A stretch of DNA of 64,000 bases from Orobanche coerulescens (lineage: Eukaryota; Streptophyta; Magnoliopsida; Lamiales; Orobanchaceae). A program made the position numbers and the translations under genes. Under the pieces are notes generated by a model, which was given only the letters and a program-made list of their open reading frames with translations, did not search any database and was not told the origin of the DNA. Where the stretch lies: assembly GCA_033398695.1 (NCBI GenBank), contig JAWKAU010000036.1, positions 124,001-188,000 on the forward strand, written 5' to 3'. Positions 55,333-64,000 of the stretch are shown here, in pieces (within the stretch, counting starts at the first letter, position 1; each line of letters begins with the position of its first letter).

Positions 55333-55660
55333 ATTTATAGGAAATGGTTATTAGCGCGCGCTAGTCCCTGCTCGTAGCGTGCGCTAACGGCTACTGGCTT
55401 CGCTGTACTCAGCACTTTAGCGTGCGCTACGCACATACCTGTAGCGTGCGCTAAGGCGTTGACTTGGCTTTTCCCGAAAACCGTCCATGTTCATCCCGAC
55501 ACAATCCGACCAAGATCCCCGGACAGATCTCACCTACCACACGTCTCAATCGAATTGACCACGCATAGCGTGCGCTAATGTTCCTCTGTAGCGTGCACTA
55601 AGGATCCATGTTAGCGTACGCTACACATAGCCGATAGCGTGCGCCACATGCGCAGAATTA
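55333..55660 (-). promoter_or_regulatory. E6 3' LTR promoter: phased motifs and TATA box
   Basis: It has the same layout as the 5' LTR copy (62611-62924), with motifs TAGCGTGCGCTA, TAGCGTACGCTA and variants. TATAAAT lies on the minus strand at 55339-55333, next to the TAGCGCGCGCTA copy that begins near 55352. Confidence 0.8.
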
Positions 55661-55798
55661 CAATCTTTAAATCACATACATGAAACCATACGCTCAACAA
55701 CATCGGATAATGAAATACGGAGAATAATACTCAGATCAAGGTGCAACAATTACAATGTTACAAGTTCCAAATACATATCAGAAATCTCGGGTATTACA

Positions 55799-57004
55799 TC
55801 CTTCTCCCTAAAAAGAAGTTTCGTCCCGAAACTTAAGATGAAAACAACTCTGGATATCTAGCCTTCATACTGTCCTCCATTTCCCAAGTGGCCTCTTCGA
55901 CTCCGTGTCGTGACCATTATACTTTAACCAAGTGTATTGGTTTATTCATCAATTGTTTGATCCGACTCTCAAGTATCTTGATTGGTCTCTCTTCGAAGGT
56001 GCCATCATTAGCTATCTCAATCTCGTCGAAATCAATGACGTGACTGGGGTCCGGTACATACTTCCGCAGTTGGGATACGTGAAACACATTGTGAATGTGA
56101 CTCAGCGATGGCGGTAAGGCCAACCTGTATGCTAAATCTCCAACTCTCTCGAGGATCTCGAATGGTCCGATATATCTAGGACTAAGCTTGCCTCTCCTCC
56201 CAAAACGGAAAATCCCTCGTGTAGGAGACACCTTCAATAGTACATGGTCCCCAGCGTCGAATTCTAGAGGGCGACGACGTACGTCTGCATAAGACTTCTG
56301 TCGATTCTGGGCAGTCAACAGTCTTTCTCGAATCAAAGTTATCTTCTCTTGAGTCTGAATTATCAATTCCGGTTCCGTCCCGATCAAATCCGAAGAATCA
56401 TCCCAACACAGGGGTGATCAGCATCTTCTCCCGTACAAAGCTTCAAATGGTGCCAAGCATGCCAACTATTATTGTAAGTGAATTCAATCAATGGCAAATG
56501 AACTTCCCAATTAGTTGACCAATCAAAAGCACAGGCTCTAAGCATGTCCTCTACTGTCTGTATAGTCCTTTCGGACTGACCGTCCGTTTGGGGATGATAA
56601 GCCGTGCTAAAGTTGAGCTCAGTCCCCAGAGCCCTGTGAACTGCTTTCCAGAAGTGCGACACGAAATGACCATCTCGATCCGAAATAATGGTCTTCGGCG
56701 TCCCATGCAATCTGACTATCTCCGCAATAAATACTCGTGCCAATCTCTCGGGTCCCCATGTATCTTTAATCCCTAGGAAATGAGCCGACTTGGTTAGTCG
56801 ATCAACTACAACCCAAATCATGTTCATTCCCATTTTAGTCCTTGGCATACTGGTGATGAAATCCATCGAGATGTCCTCCCACTTCCATTCAGGGATCGGA
56901 AGCGGCTTTAACATTCCGGCGGGTCGCTGATGTTCAATCTTAACTTGTTGACAAGTCAAGCACTTCGAAACATACTCTTCTACGTCCTTCTTCATATTCC
57001 CCCA
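55799..57004 (-). pseudogene. E6 integrase and chromodomain-like tail
   Basis: Integrase begins with the CLTCQQVK zinc half (about 56960) and continues with MDFITSMP, IISDRDGHF and [11 protein letters not shown], keeping D, D and E. A small deletion near 56400-56440 shifts the frame. The C-terminal part (56387-55917) has YADVRRRPLEF, GDHVLLKVSP, IGPFEILERVG and [14 protein letters not shown] near 55914 cuts just before the WSRH...EEATWE chromodomain-like block (about 55915-55850). A polypurine tract, TTTTTAGGGAGAAGGA, precedes the 3' LTR. Confidence 0.92.
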
Positions 57005-57679
57005 CTAGAAGTTTTGTTTTAAATCCTTATACATCTTACTGCTGCCCGGGTGAATGGAATAGGGCGCGCTGTGAGCTTCCTTCAGAATAGTCCGTCTCAA
57101 GTCATCATCATCGGGAACGCAAAGTCGACTCTGAAATCTCAGAACTCCATCGTCTTGTATCACGAATCCTGGGGCTTTTCCTTTCTTTACTTCGTCACAT
57201 AATCGAAGGATCAGAGAATCGTTCAACTGCTTAGACTTGATCTCCTCGACTAGTGATGAAGTCAGTTCCATCACATAAAGTTGCCCTTGGATTCCTGGTG
57301 CCCATACTTCAATCCCCTCGCGGATCAGTTCCCGTTGAATACTGGTTTGGGATGTAAGTGCTTCCAACACTCGAAGAGAAACAGGTTTACGGCTCAATGC
57401 ATCGGCTACTACGTTTGCTTTCCCCGGATGATAGAGAATCTCCAAGTCGTAATTCTTGATCAATTCCATCCACCTTCTCTGCCTCATGTTTAATTCTTTC
57501 TGACTGAAGATGTACTTGAGGCTCTTATGATCTGTAAAGATCTGACAATGAGTGCCGTACAAATAATGTCTCCAAATTTTCAAGGCAAAGACTACAGCTG
57601 CTAACTCCAGATCATGAGTCGGGTAATTTACTTCGTACGGTTTCAACTGCCGAGAAGCATAGGCAATTACCTTATCCTT
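57005..57679 (-). pseudogene. E6 RNase H
   Basis: The open stretch has [44 protein letters not shown] and [15 protein letters not shown], typical of gypsy RNase H. It continues into the linker before integrase ([24 protein letters not shown]). It is closed by a TAG (57007-57005) where the next residue is normally tryptophan. It is separated from RT by the TAA at 57682-57680, where glutamine is usual. Both changes fit C-to-T decay. Confidence 0.92.
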
Positions 57680-59644
57680 TTACATCAACACGCATCCCAG
57701 ACCCTGATTTGAAGCATCGCTATAAACCATGAATCCATCAGTTCCATCTGGCAATGCTAAAATAGGTGCTGTCGTCAGTCTCTTCTTAAGCTCATCAAAA
57801 CCAGCATAGCATTTCTCATCCCACTTAAACTTTTGAGTTTTCTGTAACAGCTGAGTGAGCAGACGAGTAATTTTGGAAAATCCCTCTACAAAGCGGCGAT
57901 AATATCCAGCAAGTCCTAAGAAACTCCAGACTTCTTTCACGTTATTAGGGGCTTCCCATTCCAAGATTGCTTCGACTTTCTTCGGGTCCACCTGAACTCC
58001 GTCAGCTGATATCACATGCCCAAGGAAAGTTACCTCCCTGAGCCAGAACTCGCATTTTGAAAGCTTTGCATACATCTGTTCCTCCCTCAAGGTGCTCAAA
58101 ACTATCCGTAAATGCTCGGCATACTCCTCTGCGTCCCTCGAATATATCAAGATGTCATCAATGAAGACGACCACAAATTTATCCAAGTATTTCAAGAATA
58201 CCCGATTCATCAATTGCATGAATACTGCAGGAGCATTGGTAAGTGCAAACGGCATCACTACGAATTCATAATGTCCGTACCGGGACCTGAAAGCAGACTT
58301 TGGTATATCCGATTCCTTAATCCTCAACTGATGGTATCCTGATCGCAAATCAATCTTCGAGAATACCCTTGCCCCTTGCAGTTGATCAAACAAGTCGTCG
58401 ATCCGAGGTATAGGGTACTTATTCTTGATCGTCATCTTGTTGAGCTCCCTGTAATCAATACACAGTCGGAGGGATCCGTCTTTCTTCCGGACAAAGAGAA
58501 CGGGCGCTCCCCAAGGAGAAACGCTAGGTTGAATATAGCCCTTCTGTAACAATTCCTCCAGTTGCTTCTTGAGTTCATACATCTCAGTTGGCGCCATGCG
58601 GTATGGTGCTCTGGAAATAGGAGCTGCTCCACGCTCTAATTCGATAGTGAATTCCACTTCTCTCTGCGGAGGTAACCCAGGTAGTTCGTCAGGAAATACA
58701 TCTGAGAACTCATTTAAAACTGAAATAGACGAGAGCTCTACTCCTTCCTCTTTCCTCATGGCATAACACCAAAGTCCATGACATCCTTGCTTCAGTAATT
58801 TCACGGCTTTCATTGCTTTAATCAATTTTCCCGAGCTTCCTGGTCTCCATCCTCGGAATAAGTGTTCAGATCCGTCATCAGCAATGATAGAAATGACTCT
58901 CTCTCGGTAATTCAGAATAGCTCCATAACGGTTCAGCCAATCGTCTTTGAGAATTAAATCGTCACCGTAGATGTCAACTACAATAAGATTCGATGGCCAA
59001 TCTCTCCCTCCTATAGACACCGGAAAATTTCTAGCCTCTAGGGTTCCCACAATTCTCTCTCCACTCGGCAGACCCATAACATATGGTTCACAATCAAATA
59101 AGCACGAGATTTTTAAACGATTTACACAGTTCAATGATATGAAAGAATGTGTAGCTCCGGAATCGAATAAAACACTAACTGGTTGCAAAAGGATCTGAAT
59201 TATACCTGATGCAACAACAGTGTTCTGATCATCAGATTTCCTAATCTCGTACAGGCGCGGAGGAACGGACCCAGCACTGGATGTCTCTCTCTTCCCAACG
59301 TTCTGCTGCTGAAATCCACTCTGCTGCGTCTGGTTTACACTTGTCTCCTTCGGAACTGGCGCTGGAGTGCGAGTACCAAAAGATCTAGTAGCAACTCCAC
59401 AGAAGGCTACACGGTGCCCTTCTTGTCCACAATCGTAGCAAGTCACAGAAGATGCGGGGCAGTCACGTCGAATATGCCCTGCTCGACCACAATTGTAGCA
59501 TTTCCTTGATGCGTCCGAAACCGCTGATGTTGTCCGGAACTTCTTTCCACCCCTAGAAGGATGTGGAGGTTTCCTAGCTGAATAAAAGGAAGACTGGCCC
59601 TTGCGGGGCCCACCACTCTTGTTTTCTGAAAAGTTGCCGGTCAC
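57680..59644 (-). CDS. E6 gag C-terminus, protease and reverse transcriptase (654-codon open frame)
   Basis: One long frame carries two zinc knuckles ([14 protein letters not shown] and [14 protein letters not shown], about residues 49-81) and a retropepsin ([12 protein letters not shown], about residue 160). A full RT follows: [73 protein letters not shown] near residue 510, and [18 protein letters not shown]. It then enters RNase H (MVYSDAS). It shows no internal break, and the catalytic residues of both enzymes look intact. It lies between stops at 59645 (gag side) and 57680 (RNase H side), so the whole polyprotein is not made. Confidence 0.93.
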   Translation of the reverse strand: MTGNFSENKSGGPRKGQSSFYSARKPPHPSRGGKKFRTTSAVSDASRKCYNCGRAGHIRRDCPASSVTCYDCGQEGHRVAFCGVATRSFGTRTPAPVPKETSVNQTQQSGFQQQNVGKRETSSAGSVPPRLYEIRKSDDQNTVVASGIIQILLQPVSVLFDSGATHSFISLNCVNRLKISCLFDCEPYVMGLPSGERIVGTLEARNFPVSIGGRDWPSNLIVVDIYGDDLILKDDWLNRYGAILNYRERVISIIADDGSEHLFRGWRPGSSGKLIKAMKAVKLLKQGCHGLWCYAMRKEEGVELSSISVLNEFSDVFPDELPGLPPQREVEFTIELERGAAPISRAPYRMAPTEMYELKKQLEELLQKGYIQPSVSPWGAPVLFVRKKDGSLRLCIDYRELNKMTIKNKYPIPRIDDLFDQLQGARVFSKIDLRSGYHQLRIKESDIPKSAFRSRYGHYEFVVMPFALTNAPAVFMQLMNRVFLKYLDKFVVVFIDDILIYSRDAEEYAEHLRIVLSTLREEQMYAKLSKCEFWLREVTFLGHVISADGVQVDPKKVEAILEWEAPNNVKEVWSFLGLAGYYRRFVEGFSKITRLLTQLLQKTQKFKWDEKCYAGFDELKKRLTTAPILALPDGTDGFMVYSDASNQGLGCVLM

Positions 59645-60454
59645 CTACTGCTTCTTTGCCTCCACTGATTTCTCCACCGCCGCCTCTTTCATGTCGTAGG
59701 CCAGCGCTTTGTCTTGATACTGTCGCAACGTAGTACACTCGAATCCGGACATGTACTGCTGAATCTCCGGCTTCATCCGCATATCGAAATGAAAAATCTT
59801 TTCCGCCTCCGTTCTGACCAAGTGTCGCACACAAGTCAGCTGATGATTAAAAGTTTTGATTACATCTGTCACAGATGCTTCCGAACTCTGTGGTGAGAAA
59901 AACTCTCGGATCTTTGCCTCTCTAACTGGACGAGGACAATACTGTGCTTCCATCTTTAGTTTGAATTCCGTCCAGTCCGCATTGTGATCCTCGGGTCGAA
60001 TAGCTTCCCACCAATCAAAGGCCTCCCCAGTCAGGAAAATACTGGGCAATAGGAACCTTCTGGTCCTCGGGAGAGTTAAGACCCGCGAATATCTTCTCTA
60101 ACTCCTTGAGCCAGTGATCCCAGGTAATTGCCTCAGCAGATCCGTCAAATTTTGGCGGGTGCAATTTGACCACCTCAGCAAGCCATCTGTCTCCCCAGTT
60201 ATCCTCGTGGTGCTGCTGTCCCATCGCCGTCTGCATGCGGTCGACTACCTGGGCGAACTGGTTTATCTGCGCCACCACCTGTTGAAGCACTCCCGGCATG
60301 TTAGGATTTGCGTCGTCATTCGCTGATCCTTGCTGCCCTCCAGAATGGGAATCGGTTCGACTAGGATAATTAGGGTAGTTGCGGAATCCTCCTGTCTCAT
60401 GTTACCCCGTCCGCGTCCACGACCGCGTCCGCATCCACGTCCTCCTCTCAACAT
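59645..60454 (-). pseudogene. E6 gag N-terminal and capsid region
   Basis: It starts at ATG 60454 (MLRGGRGCGRGRGRGRG). The frame shifts near 60300 and again near 60040. Readable blocks are NWGDRWLAEVVKLHPPKFDGSAEA, DHWLKELEKIFAGLN, AFDWWEAIRPED, FKLKMEAQYCPRPVREAKIREFF and HFDMRMKPEIQQYMSGFEC. A TAG at 59647-59645 (glutamine expected) separates it from the knuckle-protease-RT frame. Confidence 0.9.
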
Positions 60455-60699
60455 ACTGTAAACACAATTCTTCAATATCCAGGACAAAGTTTACGAAATA
60501 AAGCCCGTCAATACTCACAAAACAGTAATTAAGTAAAACTGTAGTATAAGAGATTAGGAGACTTACAACCACAGTCCACATGACGACTTTTGGCTGAACA
60601 GTGATGTTACTAACAACTCGTAAATCAATAACGTAAACAGACCCAACTTAAAACCCGACTGCCAAGATATCCATAAATCTTAGCTCCGATACCATATTC
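60455..60699 (-). other. E6 leader and primer-binding site
   Basis: TGGTATCGGAGC on the minus strand at 60694-60683, five bases inside the LTR. The remaining ~230 bases before gag are non-coding. Confidence 0.85.
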
Positions 60700-61002
60700 T
60701 GTAACACCCCGAGATATTCGGAATAAGTACAGCGCCGTAAACCCTTTAAGTAAGGATTTACAAGGCTGATTTTTAAAAGGAAAGTAAATATAAGACATCA
60801 ATACTGCGGAAATTCAAGTTTACAAAACCATTCAATTGGTTCGACGAGTAATTAATACAACCATATCGAAATGATATTAATAAGACACGCGTACTCGAGT
60901 ATTGACATCAAACAAGAAAACAAATCACCAACAACAACAAACATCACTGAACCCCTTCGTCGTCACGTCGGTACTGTGGCTGTTTCCCTGCTCCTCGGCT
61001 AC

Positions 61003-62409
61003 CTGAACATCAAAACAAATGTCCACCCCCGAAGGGGTTAGCAAAACGATGCTAGTACAAGTATCATATTAAACAATTCGAATATGCATCAACAATACAT
61101 AACAGGATACACCACACGGACTCCCGCTACCGGAATCCGACAATGCGAATCCACAAGATTCCATTAACACAGCATGGGTATTCCAATGATCCAGCGCCCT
61201 CAGCATAGATCCCAAGATGATCCCGTCGGACCAACACGAGGTGGAAATAACCCGTCCAATGATCCAGCGCCCTCAGCCTAGATCCCAAGATGATCCCGTC
61301 GGACCAACACGAGGTGGACATCCGATCCAGCGCCCTCAGCATAGATCGTACAACGTGCACAAATACAACTCATGCATACACATATGCCAAATTATTATGT
61401 TCATCAACATGAACATACAAATACTAGATAACAAATATCATGACAATTCAACAAAATAATTTCCATGTTCAACAACATGAATAAACCACAAACATGCTCA
61501 AAATACCAATTTTAACACATTACGATACTTGCCTCAAAGATGGCAAGAACGAAATACTTCAATGATCTCAACACACTCGAAGGCCGCCTCCTTCGATCAA
61601 CGTAGCAAGCTCGAACCTTAACAAAAGAAATGATATACAAATCATTTCAAGTCGAACGATTGCCTAACAATTCGGTCTACGGCCAAAAGCTCAAAATAAA
61701 CAATCTGCCTGAACTACTTAGCGTACGCTACGTACTCTACATAACGTGCGCTAAGCCTGCCTGTTAGCGTACGCTATCATCTAAGCCTAGCGTACGCTAG
61801 CCATGGACTGACAGTTCTCTCTGACCAGCCGACTAACTCGGCTGATATCATAACGTACGTTACGTACCAAACGTAGCGTGCGTTAACTTATCCCCGATAG
61901 CGCACGTTAACTTACGTATGTTAGCGTGCGCTAACCGTGCATGTGATTACTGCGGCGAAAACTGGAGCTAATGGTGATGAACTCATAAATCTATGGTGAT
62001 AATACAAGTCATCCTCAAGCATATCATGCTAATAAGGTTTGTGGAAGTTCTATACGTACTAAATGACTATGAGATACAAATATACGGATAATCATCTCAA
62101 CATCATAATTCATCTTAGATCTTCAAGAAAATATTCTAAGTTCCGTTCATCCTTCGTTCCAAAATGCATGATTCCAATGTGTAAAACGTAACAACTAGGT
62201 AATATCCGTCTACTGATCACAAATCGGTTTGAAAATGCTTAGGACTCCATATACTAAAAACGGTTCAAAGGTTCATACGATATATAGTGCCGATACGTCG
62301 AAAATATCCTTCTAACATGTGATGATCGATTATAAACAAAATAACTGGCTATCAAAACATGATCAAACGTTCCTAAGAACACTACTAATATAGGTGGAGA
62401 ATCACCTAC
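61003..62409 (-). other. Candidate intron inside the E6 5' LTR
   Basis: Minus-strand donor CTTTGAG|GTAGGTGA (62410/62409). Acceptor TTTTGATGTTCAG|GTAGCC (61003/61002). Predicted length is 1407 nt. Unlike the other families, it contains two motif tetrads. Confidence 0.65.
61719..61933 (-). promoter_or_regulatory. E6 intronic motif cluster: two exact tetrads
   Basis: Starts at 61719/61742/61765/61788 (steps 23, 23, 23) and 61851/61874/61898/61922 (steps 23, 24, 24). The motifs vary: TAGCGTACGCTA, TAACGTGCGCTA, TAACGTACGTTA, TAGCGTGCGTTA. The 23-24-24 pattern equals the fourth tetrad of LTR3. Confidence 0.85.
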
Positions 62410-62610
62410 CTCAAAGTAGTCAAGAACAAGGAGGAAATTGAAGCAATCCAACGCCGAAGGCTTGAACACCAATCTCCAATGATATACGATCCTCAATCAC
62501 GAGCTAGGATGTTGATATGAAGTGTTTAGGATGTAGAGAGTAATACTCTAAGTATAAGGATTCGGATATGGGAGAAGAAAGAACTGAAATTACGAAAAGG
62601 ATGCTGTCCT

Positions 62611-62924
62611 ATTTATAGGAAATGGTTATTAGCGCGCGCTAGTCCCTGCTCGTAGCGTGCGCTAACGGCTACTGGCTTCGCTGTACTCAGCACTTTAGCG
62701 TGCGCTACGCACATACCTGTAGTGTGCGCTAAGGCGTTGACTTGGCTTTTCCCAAAAACCGTCCAGGTTCATCCCGACACAATCCGACCAAGATCCCCGG
62801 ACAGATCTCACCTACCACACGTCTCAATCGAATTGACCACGCATAGCGTGCGCTAATGTTCCTCTGTAGCGTGCGTTAAGGATCCATGTTAGCGTACGCT
62901 ACACATAGCCGATAGCGTGCGCTA
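62611..62924 (-). promoter_or_regulatory. E6 5' LTR promoter: phased motifs and TATA box
   Basis: Motif starts (plus) are 62630/62653, 62696/62720 and the tetrad 62844/62867/62890/62913 (steps 23, 23, 23). On the element strand TATAAAT begins at 62617, 24 bp after the nearest motif begins (62641). Confidence 0.85.
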
Positions 62925-63076
62925 CATGCGCAAAATTACAATCTTTAAATCACATACATGATACCATACGCTCAACAACATCGGATAATGAAATACGGAG
63001 AATAATACTCAGATCAAGGTGCAACAATTACAATGTTACAAGTTCCAAATACATATCAGAAATCTCGGGTATTACA

Positions 63077-63451
63077 TTATAGCCACTTCCTTACTATAAC
63101 TAGACTTAATCAAGAAGTAAAAGATTAATCGGAGCTGTTACAGCCAATTCTGAGTACAAAAAGCTCGAATCTAATCAATAAACCAGAGTTTTCATAGAGT
63201 TCCGACTCGAATACATGTAAGGTGGTCTTATCACCTATCAACAAGACTTAATCAAGAAGTAAAAGGTTAATCAGAGCTATTGTCGTGAATACTTGCGACA
63301 ACAAGACTTAATCAAGAAAGAAAAGATTAATCGGAGCTGTAATAGCCAGTTCTGAGTACAGAAGACTCGAATCTAATCAATAAACCCGAGTTTTCATAGA
63401 GTTCCAACTCGAATGCATGTAACATGGTCTTATATCCTATTAACAAGACTT
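63077..63451 (+). repeat. Satellite segment S5 (about 1.9 monomers)
   Basis: It begins at the E6 duplication TTATA and carries the same monomer blocks (AATCAAGAAGTAAAAGATTAATC, GAATACATGTAAGGTGGTC, CCTATTAACAAGACTT). It ends at AACAAGACTT (63451), where LINE-C is attached. Confidence 0.9.
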
Positions 63452-63638
63452 TTTTTTAAATCAATCGACAGATTTTATATCATTTTGAAAACGAGAAGGA
63501 GTGGGGACGAGACCCTCTACATGCCCAAATGGATGAAATACAAAAGAAATTTGAGGAGCCGACCCCCAAGCTAGGCAATTGATGTTGGTGTTCTCCCCTA
63601 TCAAAAATAAAATTACACCTAGACTTTCCTACTCCTAA
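63452..63638 (-). mobile_element. LINE-C: 3' tip of an L1-like LINE
   Basis: After a short poly-T (63452-63458, poly(A) on the element strand) the sequence matches the LINE-B 3' end (GATTTTATA, GAGGGTGGACAAG-like, GATGAAATACAAAAGAAATT, GAGGAGCCGACCCCCA). It stops matching at about 63638, where gypsy integrase sequence begins. Confidence 0.85.
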
Positions 63639-64000
63639 ACAACATATCATGTTCCGTACCGAGAGATTCAGTCATGTAAAGGGGACCTACAACGATGGCC
63701 ATATAATGCCTCATAGGGTTCCATCTGAATTGAAGCGTGCCAACTACTATTGTAGGTGAATTCCACCAAAGGCAGTTGGGCTTCCCAGTCGTCCTTCTAA
63801 TCGAGAGCACACGCCCTCAACATATCCTCTAGAGTTTGGATAGTTCTCTCAGACTATCCATCGGTCTGAGGATGAAATGCAGTACTGAAGTTCAACTGTG
63901 TACCCATCGCATGATGAACTGCTTTCCAGAAATGTGACACGAAACGCCCATCACGGTCCGATACGATACTCATAGGGGTACCATGTAACCTTACAATTTC
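63639..64000 (-). pseudogene. E7: gypsy integrase fragment running off the right edge
   Basis: On the minus strand from 64000 it reads [90 protein letters not shown] and ESLGTEHDM. The second D and the E of the catalytic triad are present. Two TAG stops replace glutamine (in GQSER) and tryptophan (in DWKDD), both C-to-T type. There is a frameshift near 63660. It resembles E2/E5 integrase but is a separate, more decayed copy. How it became joined to LINE-C is not visible. Confidence 0.9.

Larger units (their letters stand above)
53420..55798 (-). repeat. E6 3' LTR (2379 bp)
   Basis: Plus-strand ends TGTAACACCCCG and CGGGTATTACA. On the element strand it has palindrome motifs and TATA (55660-55333), a candidate intron (55131-53721), a second palindrome cluster inside that intron (54655-54430), and two to three ~57-80-bp direct repeats with GATCCAGCGCCCTCAGC (53907-54067). 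Confidence 0.94.
53420..63076 (-). mobile_element. E6: complete Ty3/gypsy chromovirus-type element (9657 bp)
   Basis: LTRs at 53420-55798 (3') and 60700-63076 (5') have lengths 2379 and 2377 bp and are almost identical. A perfect duplication TTATA flanks the element (53415-53419 and 63077-63081). The internal region holds PBS, gag, protease, RT, RNase H, integrase and a polypurine tract, in order on the minus strand. It is the only structurally complete single insertion with pol in the window. A handful of stops and frameshifts disable it. Confidence 0.96.
60700..63076 (-). repeat. E6 5' LTR (2377 bp)
   Basis: Partner of 53420-55798 with only scattered differences, which suggests a fairly recent insertion. 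It carries motifs and TATA (62924-62611), an intron (62409-61003) and an intronic motif cluster (61933-61719). Confidence 0.95.

Noticed and set aside
1..64000. tRNA or rRNA genes.
   Set aside because: No cloverleaf with paired arms or rRNA-like conserved stretch was found; tRNA-like words are the primer-binding sites only.

Overview
This 64 kb window looks like gene-poor, repeat-on-repeat heterochromatin of a flowering plant. The evidence is: several Ty3/gypsy LTR retrotransposons of chromovirus type (Del/Tekay-like, with a C-terminal chromodomain-like tail); primer-binding sites matching the 3' end of plant initiator tRNA-Met; an L1-like LINE; and an intronless retrocopy of a plant 20S proteasome beta-type-4 subunit gene. 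I see no intact host gene, no rRNA or tRNA gene and nothing prokaryotic.

Layout. (1) 1-4841: gypsy element E1 on the minus strand, entering from the left edge, with its 5' LTR at 2988-4841; it sits inside a LINE. (2) 4842-4979: a short piece of that LINE (LINE-A). (3) 4980-41318: a gypsy array LTR-internal-LTR-internal-LTR (E2 and E5 share the middle LTR), flanked by a perfect 5-bp duplication GTAAA, so it entered LINE-A as one insertion. Inside E2 sits gag-only element E3 (minus, about 9807-28473). Inside E3 sits gag-only element E4 (plus, 12902-22341, duplication GTTTC). (4) 41319-47263: the rest of LINE-A (ORF2 then ORF1, minus strand), with a 388-bp poly(A) retroinsertion in ORF1. (5) 47264-63451: an array of a ~200-bp satellite, split by a proteasome retrocopy (47474-48737), a solo LTR (48857-50837), a 5'-truncated LINE-B (51346-52977) and the complete gypsy element E6 (53420-63076, duplication TTATA). 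(6) 63452-64000: the 3' tip of LINE-C joined to a decayed gypsy integrase (E7) that runs off the right edge.

How it works together. E2/E5 and E6 carry gag, protease, reverse transcriptase, RNase H and integrase and are the autonomous type. E3 and E4 carry 3.1-kb LTRs and gag only, and probably borrowed pol proteins in trans. LINE machinery probably made the proteasome retrocopy. Four poly(A)-type insertions used the same point of the satellite monomer.

The most unusual signals lie in the LTRs. (a) Upstream of the TATA box, families carry groups of a 12-bp palindrome-like motif at 21-24 bp spacing, usually in fours, with TATA itself one further step (23-24 bp) downstream. The motif differs by family (TAGCGYRCGCTA, TTACGGCCGTAA, GTGCCGCGGCAC); the spacing is best kept in E2/E5, E3, E4 and E6. 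(b) Every LTR family has a matched splice donor downstream of TATA and a 3' splice module (CTRAC, CCCC-loop-GGGG, pyrimidines, AG|GT) near the LTR end, implying a 0.8-1.9 kb intron inside the LTR. (c) Differences between copies cluster at CAG/CTG/CCAG/CTGG sites in a pattern that looks like systematic read error at methylated CHG sites. Many 'frameshifts' in E2-E5 should therefore be treated with caution.
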